A stretch of 64,000 nt of DNA from Elymus sibiricus (Eukaryota > Streptophyta > Magnoliopsida > Poales > Poaceae): assembly GCA_039707655.1 (NCBI GenBank), contig CM077665.1:136357148-136421147 (forward strand), in the 5' to 3' direction. The position numbers and the translations under genes are program-made. Positions 23,971-34,458 of the stretch are shown piece by piece (within the stretch, counting starts at the first letter, position 1; each line of letters opens with the position of its first letter). The notes under the pieces were generated by a model. The model saw only the letters and a list, made by a program, of their open reading frames with translations, did not search any database and was not told where the DNA came from.

Positions 23971-24478
23971 CCTGGAGATGGACAATAATATCAGCACACC
24001 ATTGACAAAGATGATTGAAATAAGCTGAATCAAATGGCTTGACGGAAATTGCAACGGAATATCGTCGATTGCATTCAAACTAAAATTAGTAATAACGCCT
24101 TCTGCAGGGTCATGATAACATCATAAGATCTTGAAGCCACTTGAATAAACACAACAAGGTATTGAGCTAAGATGTGCTCGGAACAAATGTATACCCTTAT
24201 ACATATGTCTGAAGATGATCCTAGGTAACTACTAGAATTCCCACCTAAGAACTTCCGAAATCTTTGGTTATGTAATCGGGTCCATGGATACACGGAGTAA
24301 AATCCATCACTCAACTCCTAGCAGTAATACTACACTCCAATGTATCACATCCGTCAACACACAACCAGAGGCTCCGGAAACTCATCTACCTCAGACCCTC
24401 GAAAAACAATGATACTAGACAAGGTAGATCATACGAGCTATCTCCACCAGTACTGGGGAAAAGTCACGGCACTATTTG
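23971..24478. other. 5' leader of element G (left part)
   Basis: Untranslated leader, continued at 34078-34441 after element E. No other gene seen. Confidence 0.6.
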
Positions 24479-24483
24479 CCACC

Positions 24484-25998
24484 TGAAAGCACATTTGCTC
24501 CCTTGGTGGTTTTGGTAATTAATAACAACATATATGTCATTGAACAAATGTTTCCACTAAGCATATTTCAGGAAAAGTTCAATGATAGGATTGGCAAATG
24601 GATTGTGGAGATTGTGGAGATACCCCAAGATGCAAGGAAATGGATTGGCAAAGCTTCAAGCAAGAGGACTCTACATTTTACATTTGTGCGAAATCACTTT
24701 GAGTCCATAGGAAAGCCAATACTATTAAAAGGGGGTAAGGTACTGTTGGTGAACAAAATGCTCATACGTGCACAAGTGATAGTCACCAGAAACACCCACA
24801 AGCTCTTCCACAAAAGTCTGTCCAAAGTCAAATATCCAAAAACGGTGCAACCAACACTTTCCACTCGGTGCCACCGATTCCAAAACCCAGACAGACCTAA
24901 GCCAAACCGTAACCTTTCGGTGCAACCGATTCTGCTTCGGTGCCACTGAGTTCAGCTTGCCAACTTTCTGTTAACCAATTTCACGAAATCAGTCTGACCG
25001 AGTTTGTGGAATCGGCGTCACCGAGATTGGGCAATCTGACTATTGGTCACCTTATCGGTGCAACCAAGTTTTATATATCGGTCTCACCGAGATTCAAAAG
25101 TTGCTACCTTTGGAGCAACTCGGTACCACCGAGATTAACACATCGGTGTCACCGAGTTGGTCACTTTAGGTGTAACGGTTGGATTTTTGGAGATGCCTAT
25201 ATATACCCCTTCACCACCACCTACTCGAGAGAGAAGCACTCAGAACTATTCCATACTTGCCCCATCCACTTTTCTGAGTGAGAGCCACCTACTCATGTGT
25301 TGAGATCATGCCATTCCATTCCAACCATATGAATCTTGATCTCTAGCCTCCCCAAGTTGCTTTCCACCAATCCCATCTCTTCCACCAAGCCAAATCTGTG
25401 AGAGAGTGATTGTGTGTTGAGGAGTCTATCATCTTGAAGCACAAGAGCAAGGAGTTCATCGACATTGCCGAGCCTATTACCTTTTGGAGGGTGGTGCCTC
25501 CTAGAATGGTTAGGTGTCGCTTGGGAGCCTCCTACTTCGTGTTGTGGAGTTGAACCAAGAAGTTTGTAAGGGCAAGGAGATCGCCAACTACGTGAAGATC
25601 TACCCATAGTGAGGCTAGTCCTTCGTGAACGGAAGCCGTTATGGAATAGTCAAGGTTGCTACTTCGTGGACCCTTCATGGGTGGAGCCCTCCGTGGACTC
25701 TCGCGACTGTTACCCTCCGTGGGTTGAAGACTCCATAAACGTGGACGTACGATAGCACCACCTATCGGAACCACGGGAAAAATCATCGTGTCTATGCGTT
25801 TGATCCTCCTACCCTTCCTTTACTACTCATGCTTGTTGTTACTTTCCGCTGCTATACTCTTAGACATGCATGTGTAGGGTGTACTTGACTTGCTATGAAT
25901 GCTAAAATCTGCCAACACTAAAAATTGGGAAAAGGCTAGATTTTTATTTGGTCAAGTAGTCTAATCACCCCCCCTCTAGACATACTTTCGGTCCTACA
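24484..25998 (+). repeat. 5' LTR of element E
   Basis: It starts TGAAAGCACATTTGCTCCC and ends TTTCGGTCCTACA. About nine copies or near-copies of the palindrome TCGGTNNNACCGA lie at 24860-25160, just before a TATA box (CTATATATAC, about 25196-25205). Confidence 0.9.
25196..25205 (+). promoter_or_regulatory. TATA box of the 5' LTR of element E
   Basis: CTATATATAC directly after the palindrome cluster. The same arrangement is found in the right LTR at about 33266-33275 and again inside the element at 29299. Confidence 0.6.
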
Positions 25999-26000
25999 AG

Positions 26001-26012
26001 TGGTATCAGAGC
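26001..26012 (+). other. Primer-binding site of element E (initiator tRNA-Met type)
   Basis: TGGTATCAGAGC two bases after the LTR end, the usual copia PBS. Confidence 0.9.
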
Positions 26013-26051
26013 TTTGGTCTCCATTGCATTGGTCTCACAACCTAGGAGAGT

Positions 26052-28238
26052 ATGGCATCTAGTGAGGGAAATTATCACCGTAGAGGTTCTTACTTTGATG
26101 GTACTAATTTTGCTACTTGGAAGCACAAAATGAAAATGCATATTCTTGGTCATAACCCCGCCGTATGGGCTGTTGTTCGTGTTGGCTTGCAAGGTGAATT
26201 ATTTACTGATGGAAAGGATCCGGATCGTGAAGCGACTGCGGATGAGTTGAAGATGTTGCAATACAATGCTCAAGCATGTGACATTCTCTTCAACTGCCTA
26301 TGCCCCGAGGAATTCAACAAAATCAGCCGTCTTGAGAATGCAAAAGAGATTTGGGATACTTTGGTTGATATGCACAAAGGAACCGAGTCCGTGAGAGAAT
26401 CCAAGTTGGATGTTCCTCAAAGTCAGCTTGACAAGTTCAAGATGAAGGATGGTGAAGGAGTCACGGAGATGTACTCTAGGCTAGCTCTCATCACCAATGA
26501 GATTGCCGGCTTAGGAAGCGAAGAAATGACCGACAAATTCATCATCAAGAAGATACTTAGAGCTTTGGATGAGAGATACGACACCGTGTGCACATTGATC
26601 CAAATGATGCCCAACTACAAAGATATCAAGCCTACGGAAGTCATTGGAAGGATTGTTGCTCATGAGATGACACTCAAAGACAAAGAAGAGCTTCACAACA
26701 AGTCTAGCGGTGCTTACAAAGCCACAAGTGATGCTCCCGCAACTTCAAGTGACAACCTTGTCACCAATGAATAGATAAGCCTCATGGTCAAGAAATTCAA
26801 CAAGTTCTATAAGAATAGAGGCAAAGAACGAAGCTCCAACTCAAGATATGAAGAGAAGCGTTCGTCAAGTCATGACCGCAATTGCTACAACTGTGGGAAG
26901 CCTGGACACTACTCCAATGAGTGCACGGCTCCCTACAAACGAAGAGAAGAGTCACCTAGAAGACGAAGCTCAAGGAATGAATCACCTCAAAGAGAGAGAA
27001 GGAGTAGAGATGATCGTTATGAACGAAGACCCTTGAGGAGAAGTAGGGATTCGGAGAAGAAGGACAAGTAGACCAAGAGCTACACAAGAAGAAAACATCA
27101 AGCTCATGTTGGTGAATGGGTTTCCGGCTCCGACTCCGACAACAACTCCGAGAGAAGCTATCACTCCAACTCCGACTATAGTCAAGATGAAGGTGTTGCC
27201 GGACTTGCACTAGTGACTACCAATTCCTATGATCTATTTGATTCACCAAACGAAGGGAGTGGAAGTTGCTTCATGGCTAAAGGCCCCAAGGTATCACACC
27301 CCGAGTATCTTGATTTCAATAGTGATGAAGATGATTTACTTTGTGATGATGACTTGCTCTTTGATGAAACTAGTGATGTTAGTCAAAATGAACTTGATAA
27401 TTCTCATGCTAGTCAAGATAAGTCATTTGATGATGATAAGATGAAAATAGAACAACTAACTAAAGAACTAAACACTCTTAAGTTAACCCATGAGTCTACT
27501 CTCGAAGATCATAGAGAGCTTGTAAGAACTCATGAGAAGCTATGCTCCGAGAAGCTCACCTTGGAGCAAGAGCATGAGTTTATTAAAGCTATCAATGACG
27601 ATCTCCGAAAGAAGACTTCATCTTATCTAGCCAAACGACTACTCTTGTCTACTTTCATGCCACAAGTTAAATCTAAGCAAACTAGTAACAAAGGCAAGAA
27701 AGGTTCTTCATCTAGTAGCAACAATAAAAATGCTAAACCTAATGATGTTGCTTCTAGTAGTTCTATTGATTCCACTAATTATGATTCTCTTAGCCAAGTT
27801 ACACTTGAGCAAGAAAATGCTTTATTGAAAGGAATTATAGAGAAAGGTATCTACAAGAGTCTTGCCGGGTGTAAGCAATTTGAGGAAATTGTACGCAAGC
27901 ACGGAGGATATCGGAAGAACCATGGCATTGGCTACTTCAACGCTAATGGAGTTGAACGGGAAGAAGGTCAATACCCCAAGACCAAGTTTGTTCCTCAAAA
28001 GGAGAAGTATCAAAATACTCTTCCCAAGGGAACAAACACTCAAGATGACCTTCCACCACAAGACCACAAGCTAAAGGGCAAGAACAAGCTTCAAGAGGAC
28101 ATTGACGCATATGAAGATGAATCCCTAGCTTTGGTGGAGTGGATTCCCAAGGCTACTTCAAGCTCAACTTCTACAAAGGCTACTTCAACACCAAGGATCC
28201 CCATCAAGTTGATGTGGGTCCCCAAGAAGAAGAACTAG
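26052..28238 (+). pseudogene. gag of element E, interrupted by two amber codons
   Basis: One frame runs from ATG at 26052 to the stop at 28238 (about 728 codons), with TAG at 26772-26774 and 27069-27071 as the only interruptions. The N-terminal third is a copia gag domain (SYFDGTNFATWKHKMKMHIL near residue 15; IWDTLVDMHKG; MYSRLALITNEI). A CCHC zinc knuckle CYNCGKPGHYSNEC lies near residue 277, followed by an Arg/Ser-rich stretch. The C-terminal part is acidic, then coiled coil (IEQLTKELNTLKLTHESTLE), and ends with PIKLMWVPKKKN. There is no protease motif. Both ambers look like recent single-base changes because the frame is otherwise kept. The start is the first ATG after the PBS and begins a recognisable domain. 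Confidence 0.85.
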
Positions 28239-29146
28239 AGAGTTCTTGAGGGGTGACTCCGCCAATGAAATTCACTCACATTCATTATTGGCAAGAACTA
28301 TTTGCAATCAACATCTACTCTATGCAATAGTTCAAGGACTCACATATTCCCTCAAAGGTAAGCAAGGGACAAGGTAATCAACAAATCAATGGACATCATC
28401 ACACATGCTTTGCACTCCATGTCCATAGATATCCTTGTATTTGTCTCTTGTGTGTTAGGACTAACCCATGTATGTGAGAAGAGTAAGGAAACAACAAGGA
28501 TGCTCCCAACTCTTGGTGATCTTCATCAACCTTGAGCATCCACCACTACCTCACCAACATGAAGTGTTCATCAACAAAACCCAAGGTTAGTTTATCCCTC
28601 TTATGGGGGGATGTCACATCAAGGGGGAGCTTTACTCTAAGACTTGAGTCAAAGCATCTCTTAGAATGTGACAACATTAAATGCTTTATGTAAAAGTGGT
28701 AACCCCACTTGTGCTTAAACGATAAGTATGACCTATGATCAAGTAATCTTACTTGGCTCCTATGTCAATATACTCATATATAGATGACTCCATCATCACC
28801 AAAGTGCTTGTTAGATGCTAGTATGTATGTGCATGTTTGCCATGATTTCATTTGACATCTTATTGTGTGAGCATGTTGGTCTGCATTTATTTACCCATTC
28901 GAGGACATCCAATTGTTGCTAATTGGCTTTTGATTTTTCTTTTGCCAATTGGATGCACAAGAATGCCTAGGACCACTCTCTAACTATCTATGCTTTCTCA
29001 CCTCATATTCTATTCATGCTGCATCACAAAATTTGAACAAGTACTTTTTGATGCCTCTGTGTGTGGAGCACTCGGAGTTCCGTATCGACAAAGGACTGAC
29101 CATTAAAACCTCCCAAGTGCATCTCGGGGGAACCAACCTACAATTC
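28239..29146. other. Non-coding stretch in element E where pol would be expected
   Basis: No protease, integrase or reverse transcriptase in any frame. An AAGGGGGAG tract lies at about 28619-28628, like the polypurine tract before the 3' LTR. Extra polypurine tracts of this kind are a known Sirevirus feature. Confidence 0.6.
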
Positions 29147-29305
29147 TCGGTCTCACTGAATGCCTAGGGTTGATCTGGCTTTCAATCTCGGTACTACCGA
29201 TTCCATATTCTCGGTTACACCGTGTTTCCCTGTCAGTTGACAGTTGAGGAACTCGGTGACACCGAAAATTTAGAATCGGTGTCACCGACAGCGAGGGGTA
29301 TATAT
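29147..29305 (+). promoter_or_regulatory. Internal LTR-like promoter before ORF2 of element E
   Basis: Five TCGGTNNNACCGA-type palindromes (starting about 29149, 29191, 29212, 29253 and 29276) are followed by TATATAT at 29299. This copies the order palindromes-then-TATA seen in the U3 of the LTR. Promoter function is inferred only from this resemblance. Confidence 0.45.
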
Positions 29306-29487
29306 GTTGTCGACCCGATGCTTTGAAAATCAATCTTCAAACTGTCGCACCCCAAAACCGTAAGCTGCCGAAAGGACCCCCTGGTCGTCGCCCTTGTCTC
29401 CCCGCGCTCCTCCGCCGCTGGGATTCTCGCCGTCGACGAGCATCTTCACCGCCGTCTTCGCCGTAGCGGATCCGTCACCGAGTTAGG

Positions 29488-29930
29488 GTATGGATCCGAC
29501 CCTTCATTGCGCTCCCCGTCCGAATCTTGTGCGCTGAAGCTTATTCCATCGATAATCCACCATGTGCAATCCTCCCTATCCTCTAAAAGTTCCAGTAGAT
29601 AAGTGAATCGAATTTTTTTAGATTTAGTTGCCCGCAAAATCGCATCTCGGTGATACCGAGTCAGAAAAATCGGTACCACCGATTTATTTTTTGTGCTACT
29701 GATGACAGTACTCGGTGAAACCGAGTGGTAGTTTTCGGTCTCACCAAAACTGCTGCCAAGTTTCGGTTAAGAGTATTGTGAGTCTCGGCAGCACCGAAAA
29801 TGTTGACCCGGTGACACCGAAATCCTTTTTTGCAGTGAACTACATCTAAGATTTTTCTATTCAAACTTTCAAAAATAGCTGCATTTTGTGATGACTCATC
29901 TTCTTCTGCTCCTCTATACTCTATTCACAG
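29488..29930 (+). other. Putative 5' intron of ORF2 in element E
   Basis: A donor-like GTATGG at 29488 follows a GC-rich stretch. A pyrimidine-rich tract ending CTATTCACAG at 29930 is a strong acceptor, eight bases before the ORF2 start codon. Six more TCGGTNNNACCGA-type palindromes (about 29646-29820) lie inside. Splicing is an inference. Confidence 0.4.
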
Positions 29931-29937
29931 GGTCAGT

Positions 29938-31801
29938 ATGTCAGATGCTGAGGACAGTGAGAACAACTTCAAAGAGCAGAGTGTTGATTTGGATTCAGGC
30001 ACTAGTCCTGAGTCTAGTTCATTTTCAGATCCTGGCACCCCCAGTTCTCATGGGTTGCCCAAGGCTGCTACTAGGGCCAGAAAGAAGCTGAATTCAGATG
30101 AGGAGGATTCAGATTTTGTGCCAGAGGAAGTTCTTGCCAAGAAGCAAGACAAAGCTGCTAAGAAGTCTGCTAATGAAGCCACCTCTTCCAGAAGAACTGT
30201 CAGCAAGGTATATGCTAGCTCTGAGGCTATGAGAGCACCTGAGAGTGCTAGGGCTACCATGACCATTGAGCCCCCAAGGAAGTCCATGCCTAAGAAGGCA
30301 GGAGAGAAGAAGGCCAGGAAAAGGATTGTCTATGTCACTGGCAGGAAAACATCTATGTTTGAAGACCCAGAGGAGACTGCTGGTGCTGCTGCTGAGGAGG
30401 AGGAGGAGGAATAGCATGTTGTCAAGGCCCCTCCCAAGAAGAAGCAAAATAAGCTTTTGGCAGATGCTATGCCAAAGCAAGGTCCCTCCAAGAGCACCAA
30501 GTCTGTCCCCAAGAAGGCTGCTGCTGAAAAGTCCAAGAGGTCATCCAAACAGATTCCAACTTCTAAGAAAACAAAGGAACTACCTCCAGAGATATGGATG
30601 AGGATGACATGTCTACATTGATGAAGCTTAGACCACACCTTCCTGAACACAATGCCAGCCATCCACTTGCTAAGGACATGAAGAATAGGAAGGATTTCGG
30701 TTTGAGGGCATGGAGAGCTATTGATCCATATGCCCAAAAGAGAAAGACAGCTGTGGACTACAGGTTCTACACCAAGGAGCAACAGGATTTCAATGAGACT
30801 GTGCTGCTTGACAAGAGTCTAGCTGTGAGTGACATGAGATTTGTGGGCTGGAAATACATCAAGGCTAATGAAGATTTCTTTCCAAATGTCCAAGACAATT
30901 TTCACTGCATTGGCCTAGATGAGTTTGTTGGCATAGAATTCACTGCATGGAACGACGTGATGATCATGCAATTCTACTCCACTGCTCACTTCTATGGAGA
31001 TGGTAGAATTGTATGGATGATAGAAGGAGCAAGATACGAGTTACTGTTGATGAATGGGCTGCTATCTTAGAAGTCCCAGAGGTGCAGGATGGTGACTTGG
31101 ATGTCTACTCTGAATCCAAGGAGAGCCATGACGCTATGAAGGATATGTACAATGCTATCCCTGCTACTAACTTGAAATCACACAAGTTAGGATCCATCTA
31201 CTTCCTCCAGGCCGGCCTCCGCACCATGAACACCATATTGAGGCATACTTTGATGCCCAAGTCAGGAGATGAGAAGATGATTCGAGGCCATTCAATCAAC
31301 ATGCTGATCCATCTTGATAGACACACCAGGATACGTGTGATGGACTTGATAGTAGAGATAGTGAAGAGGGTTGCTGCTAATCAGAAGCGCTCATGCTGCT
31401 ATGCACCCTACATTCAGATGCTCATCAACTCGAAGCTGGAGAAGCACATCTTTGCTCTGGACAGACCCCGTTTGCCCCTACAGCCAGATTTCGAGGACAA
31501 CATTGTGGTGATGGACCCAGAACATCCCACATCAGCTGCAGCTCAAGCAGAGGCAGAGGCAGAGGCAGCTAGAGCCACTAGTGCTTAGGTCCGTAGATCC
31601 AGGAACGAGCAAATGGATCTCTTGATCTCATCCGTTCGAGGCATGCAGAAGGACATCAAGGACATACTGGACAATAAGAACAGTCTTGTCAGGATTTTTG
31701 AGAACAGGATCAAGACCCTTAATGACAAGGTAGATGGGCTGACCAAGACAGTTAATGAGCTCAAGAAGGAAGCTGACTCTGTGCCTCTTCCTTAGTCTAC
31801 A

Positions 31802-31833
<32 letters not shown>

Positions 31834-32068
31834 CTCTCCTCTCAAGCCAGGCACACACTTTTCTACCCAGGCCAGATCAGCTACAGTGCCAGCTCTAGAT
31901 TTGAGGCCTTCTTCATCAGCACCTGCTACTGTCACCTCAGCTCCATTAGCTCTAGTGCCTCCAGTTGCTACACCAACTCCATCCATGACATCAGCCGATA
32001 TCTTCTCTGACGCAGTTCTCTCGACTCCTTCATCAACAACCGGAGGAGATCAGCCCAAGAACGTTTAG
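29938..32068 (+). pseudogene. ORF2 (env-like position) of element E, broken
   Basis: It begins ATG at 29938 (MSDAEDSENNFKEQ) with a long Ser/Lys/Glu-rich disordered region. A globular domain then spans about 30610-31560 (YRFYTKEQQDFNETVLLDK; WNDVMIMQFYSTAHF; DGRIVWM; RHTLMPKSGDEKMIRGHSIN; QKRSCCYAPYIQMLINSK). A coiled-coil segment (about 31610-31795) and a Pro/Ser/Thr-rich tail follow. It resembles the plant proteins annotated as 'putative plant transposon protein', which occupy the position called env-like in Sireviruses. I see no signal peptide or clear membrane segment. Stops at 30412 and about 31588 and 31795, and frameshifts near 30595 and 31020, disable it. Confidence 0.65.
31802..31833 (+). 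repeat. (GAT)n microsatellite in ORF2 of element E
   Basis: A run of GAT triplets. In the surrounding frame it encodes an aspartate run. Confidence 0.85.
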
Positions 32069-32537
32069 CTATATCTCTTTGAACTTTTTGGTAACTTGTT
32101 GCCAAAGGGGGAGAAGTGTATATAGATCTTTAGGCTTCGAGTGAGAGAGCGTTTGGTCTTTATCGCTTTTTCAAAACATTTGATCTTTTTGTTCGTTTGT
32201 TTGTGTTGAACTATGTGGTGTTAGATCATACGCTTAATGTGTGCTGCTACTATTTCCTATCATTATGTTGCTTATGAGATGATCATTCACCTTTGCTTGT
32301 TTGTGTTGTGCTATGTTGTTCTTTCTTATTATTCCCGCACACCACCAAGTTGTATGTGACATGGAAGAAGTGCCCCATGTACCTAATCGATTGTGCATTT
32401 GCATTCAAATGCAAATTTTAAAATAATGCACAAATTTAGGGGGATCTCTTGCTTATCACATACTTCTCAAAGCGACGATTATATTCATTGATTATATAAT
32501 ATGTCAAAGCTTTGATCTATATGTTGTCATCAATTTC

Positions 32538-32551
32538 CAAAAAGGGGGAGA
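32538..32551 (+). other. Polypurine tract of element E
   Basis: AAAAAGGGGGAGA directly before the 3' LTR. A second AAAGGGGGAGA lies at about 32102-32113. Confidence 0.8.
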
Positions 32552-32552
32552 T

Positions 32553-34072
32553 TGAAAGCACATTTTCTCCCTTGGTGGTTTTGGTAATTAATAACAACAT
32601 ATATGTCATTGAACTAATGTTTCCACTAACCATATTTCAGGAAAAGTTCAATGATAGGATTGGCAAAAGTATTGTGGAGATTGTGGACATACCCCAAGAT
32701 GCAAGGAAATGGATTGGCAAACCTTCAAGCAAGAGGACTCTACATTTTACATTTCTGAGAAATCACTTTGAGTCCATAGGATAGCGAATACTATTAAAAG
32801 GGGGTAAGGTACTGTTGGTGAACAAAATGCTCATACGTGCACAAGTGATAGTCACCAGAAACACCCACCAGCTCTTCCACAAAAGTCTGTCCAAAGTCAA
32901 ATATCCAAAATCGGTGCAACCAACACTTTCCATTCGGTGCCACCGATTCCAAAACCCAGACAGACCTAAGCCAAACCCTAACCTTTCGGTGCAACCGATT
33001 CTGCTTCAGTGCCACCGAGTTCAGCTTGCCAACTTTCTGTTAACCAATTTCACAAAATCGGTCTGACCGAGTTTGTGGAATCGGCATCACCGATATTGGG
33101 CAATCTGACCGTTGGTCACCTTATCGATGCAACCGAGTTTTATATATCGGTCTCACCGAGATTCAAAAGTTGCTACCTTTGGAGCAACTCGGTACCACCG
33201 AGATTAACACATCGGTGTCACCGAGTTGGTCACTTTAGGTGTAACGGTTGGGTTTTTGGAGATGCCTATATATACCCCTTCACCACCACCTACTCGAGAG
33301 AGAAGCACTTAGAACTATTCCATACTTGCCCCATCCAGTTTTCTGAGAGAGAGCCACCTACTCATGTGTTGAGATCATGACATTCCATTCCAACCATATG
33401 AATCTTGATCTCTAGCCTCCCCAAGTTGCTTTCCACCAATCCCATCTCTTCCACCAAGCCAAATCTGTGAGAGAGTGATTGTGTGTTGAGGAGTCTATCA
33501 TCTTGAAGCACAAGAGCAAGGAGTTCATCGACATTGCCGAGCCTATTACCTTTTAGAGGGTTGTGCCTCCTAGATTGGTTAGGCGTCACTTAGGAGCCTC
33601 CTATTTCGTGTTGTGAAGTTGAACCAAGAAGTTTGTAAGGGCAAGGAGATCGCCTACTTCGTGAAGATCTACCCATAGTGAGGCTAGTCCTTCGTGGACG
33701 GAAGCCGTTATGGAATAGTCAAGGTTGCTACTTCGTGGACCCTTCGTGGGTGGAGCCCTCCGTGGACTCTCGCGACCGTTACCCTCCGTGGGTTGAAGAC
33801 TCCATAAACGTGGACGTACGATAGCACCACCTATCGGAACCACAGGAAAAATCATCGTGTCTACAAATTGTGTTTGATCCTCCTACCCTTCCTTTACTAC
33901 TCATGCTTGTTGTTACTTTTCGCTGCTATACTCTTAGACATGCATGTGTAGGGTGTACTTGACTTGCTATGAATGCTAAAATCTTCCAACACTAAAAATT
34001 GGGAAAAGGCTAGATTTTTATTTGGTCAAGTAGTCTAATCACCCCCTCTCTAGACATACTTTCGGTCGTACA
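32553..34072 (+). repeat. 3' LTR of element E
   Basis: 1520 bp, the same structure as the 5' LTR. Roughly 50 substitutions by eye over the pair, concentrated in the first 650 bp. Confidence 0.9.
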
Positions 34073-34458
34073 CCACCAAGCAAAGTATTGAAGCGTTTCG
34101 AACATCCTCCGTCCTGAGATACTAAGAAAACTAAACAATAACGATGTGTCAAGAATTCCCTGGAGCTCTACTCCCCGGAACAAAGTCAATTCAAACAGGA
34201 GGCACCAAGAACAGAATTCCGTCACATCGGGATCATATAGTTTCCAAAATACCCGCGTGATCCTAAATTTTTTTTTGAGTAGGAAGAGGGTAGAATCAAA
34301 ATTCCTAAGTCATATCCTCACCAGAGCATAGAAGAGGAGTAAAAAGAAACCTACTCTCTGATTTAACTAGACTCAAAATAGTTTTTCACTAGACTCGACT
34401 CGGCCAAGTTCGATCAAGCAAGGGGTTCCAATGGTCGGTATGGCTCTGATTACCAACT

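Larger units (their letters stand above)
21728..24478 (-). mobile_element. Element G, left piece: gypsy with gag, protease and reverse transcriptase
   Basis: Minus-strand internal region of a gypsy element, interrupted on the left by H at 21727 and on the right by E at 24484. It continues at 34078 with the PBS and 5' LTR. Joining 24478 to 34078 restores a continuous leader across the CCACC duplication. The 3' end of pol (RNase H, integrase) is not in this window. Confidence 0.8.
24484..34072 (+). mobile_element. Element E: complete Sirevirus-type (Maximus-lineage) copia element lacking pol
   Basis: A full element with 1515 and 1520 bp LTRs, TSD CCACC on both sides (24479-24483 and 34073-34077), an initiator-Met PBS (26001-26012), and a polypurine tract before the 3' LTR. 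It encodes a long gag and a second ORF, but the space where protease, integrase and reverse transcriptase should be (28239-29937) has no such domains. The LTRs are packed with TCGGTNNNACCGA palindromes, which resembles the palindromic LTR motifs known in Sireviruses. A hand count gives about 3% difference between the LTRs. Confidence 0.85.

Noticed and set aside
24867..25160. CRISPR-like repeat array
   Set aside because: The repeats are palindromes with irregular spacing inside an LTR of a plant element, not direct repeats with uniform spacers.
29938..32068. True envelope glycoprotein in element E
   Set aside because: The position is env-like, but I see no signal peptide, membrane anchor or glycoprotein features. 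The protein looks soluble, with disordered and coiled-coil parts.
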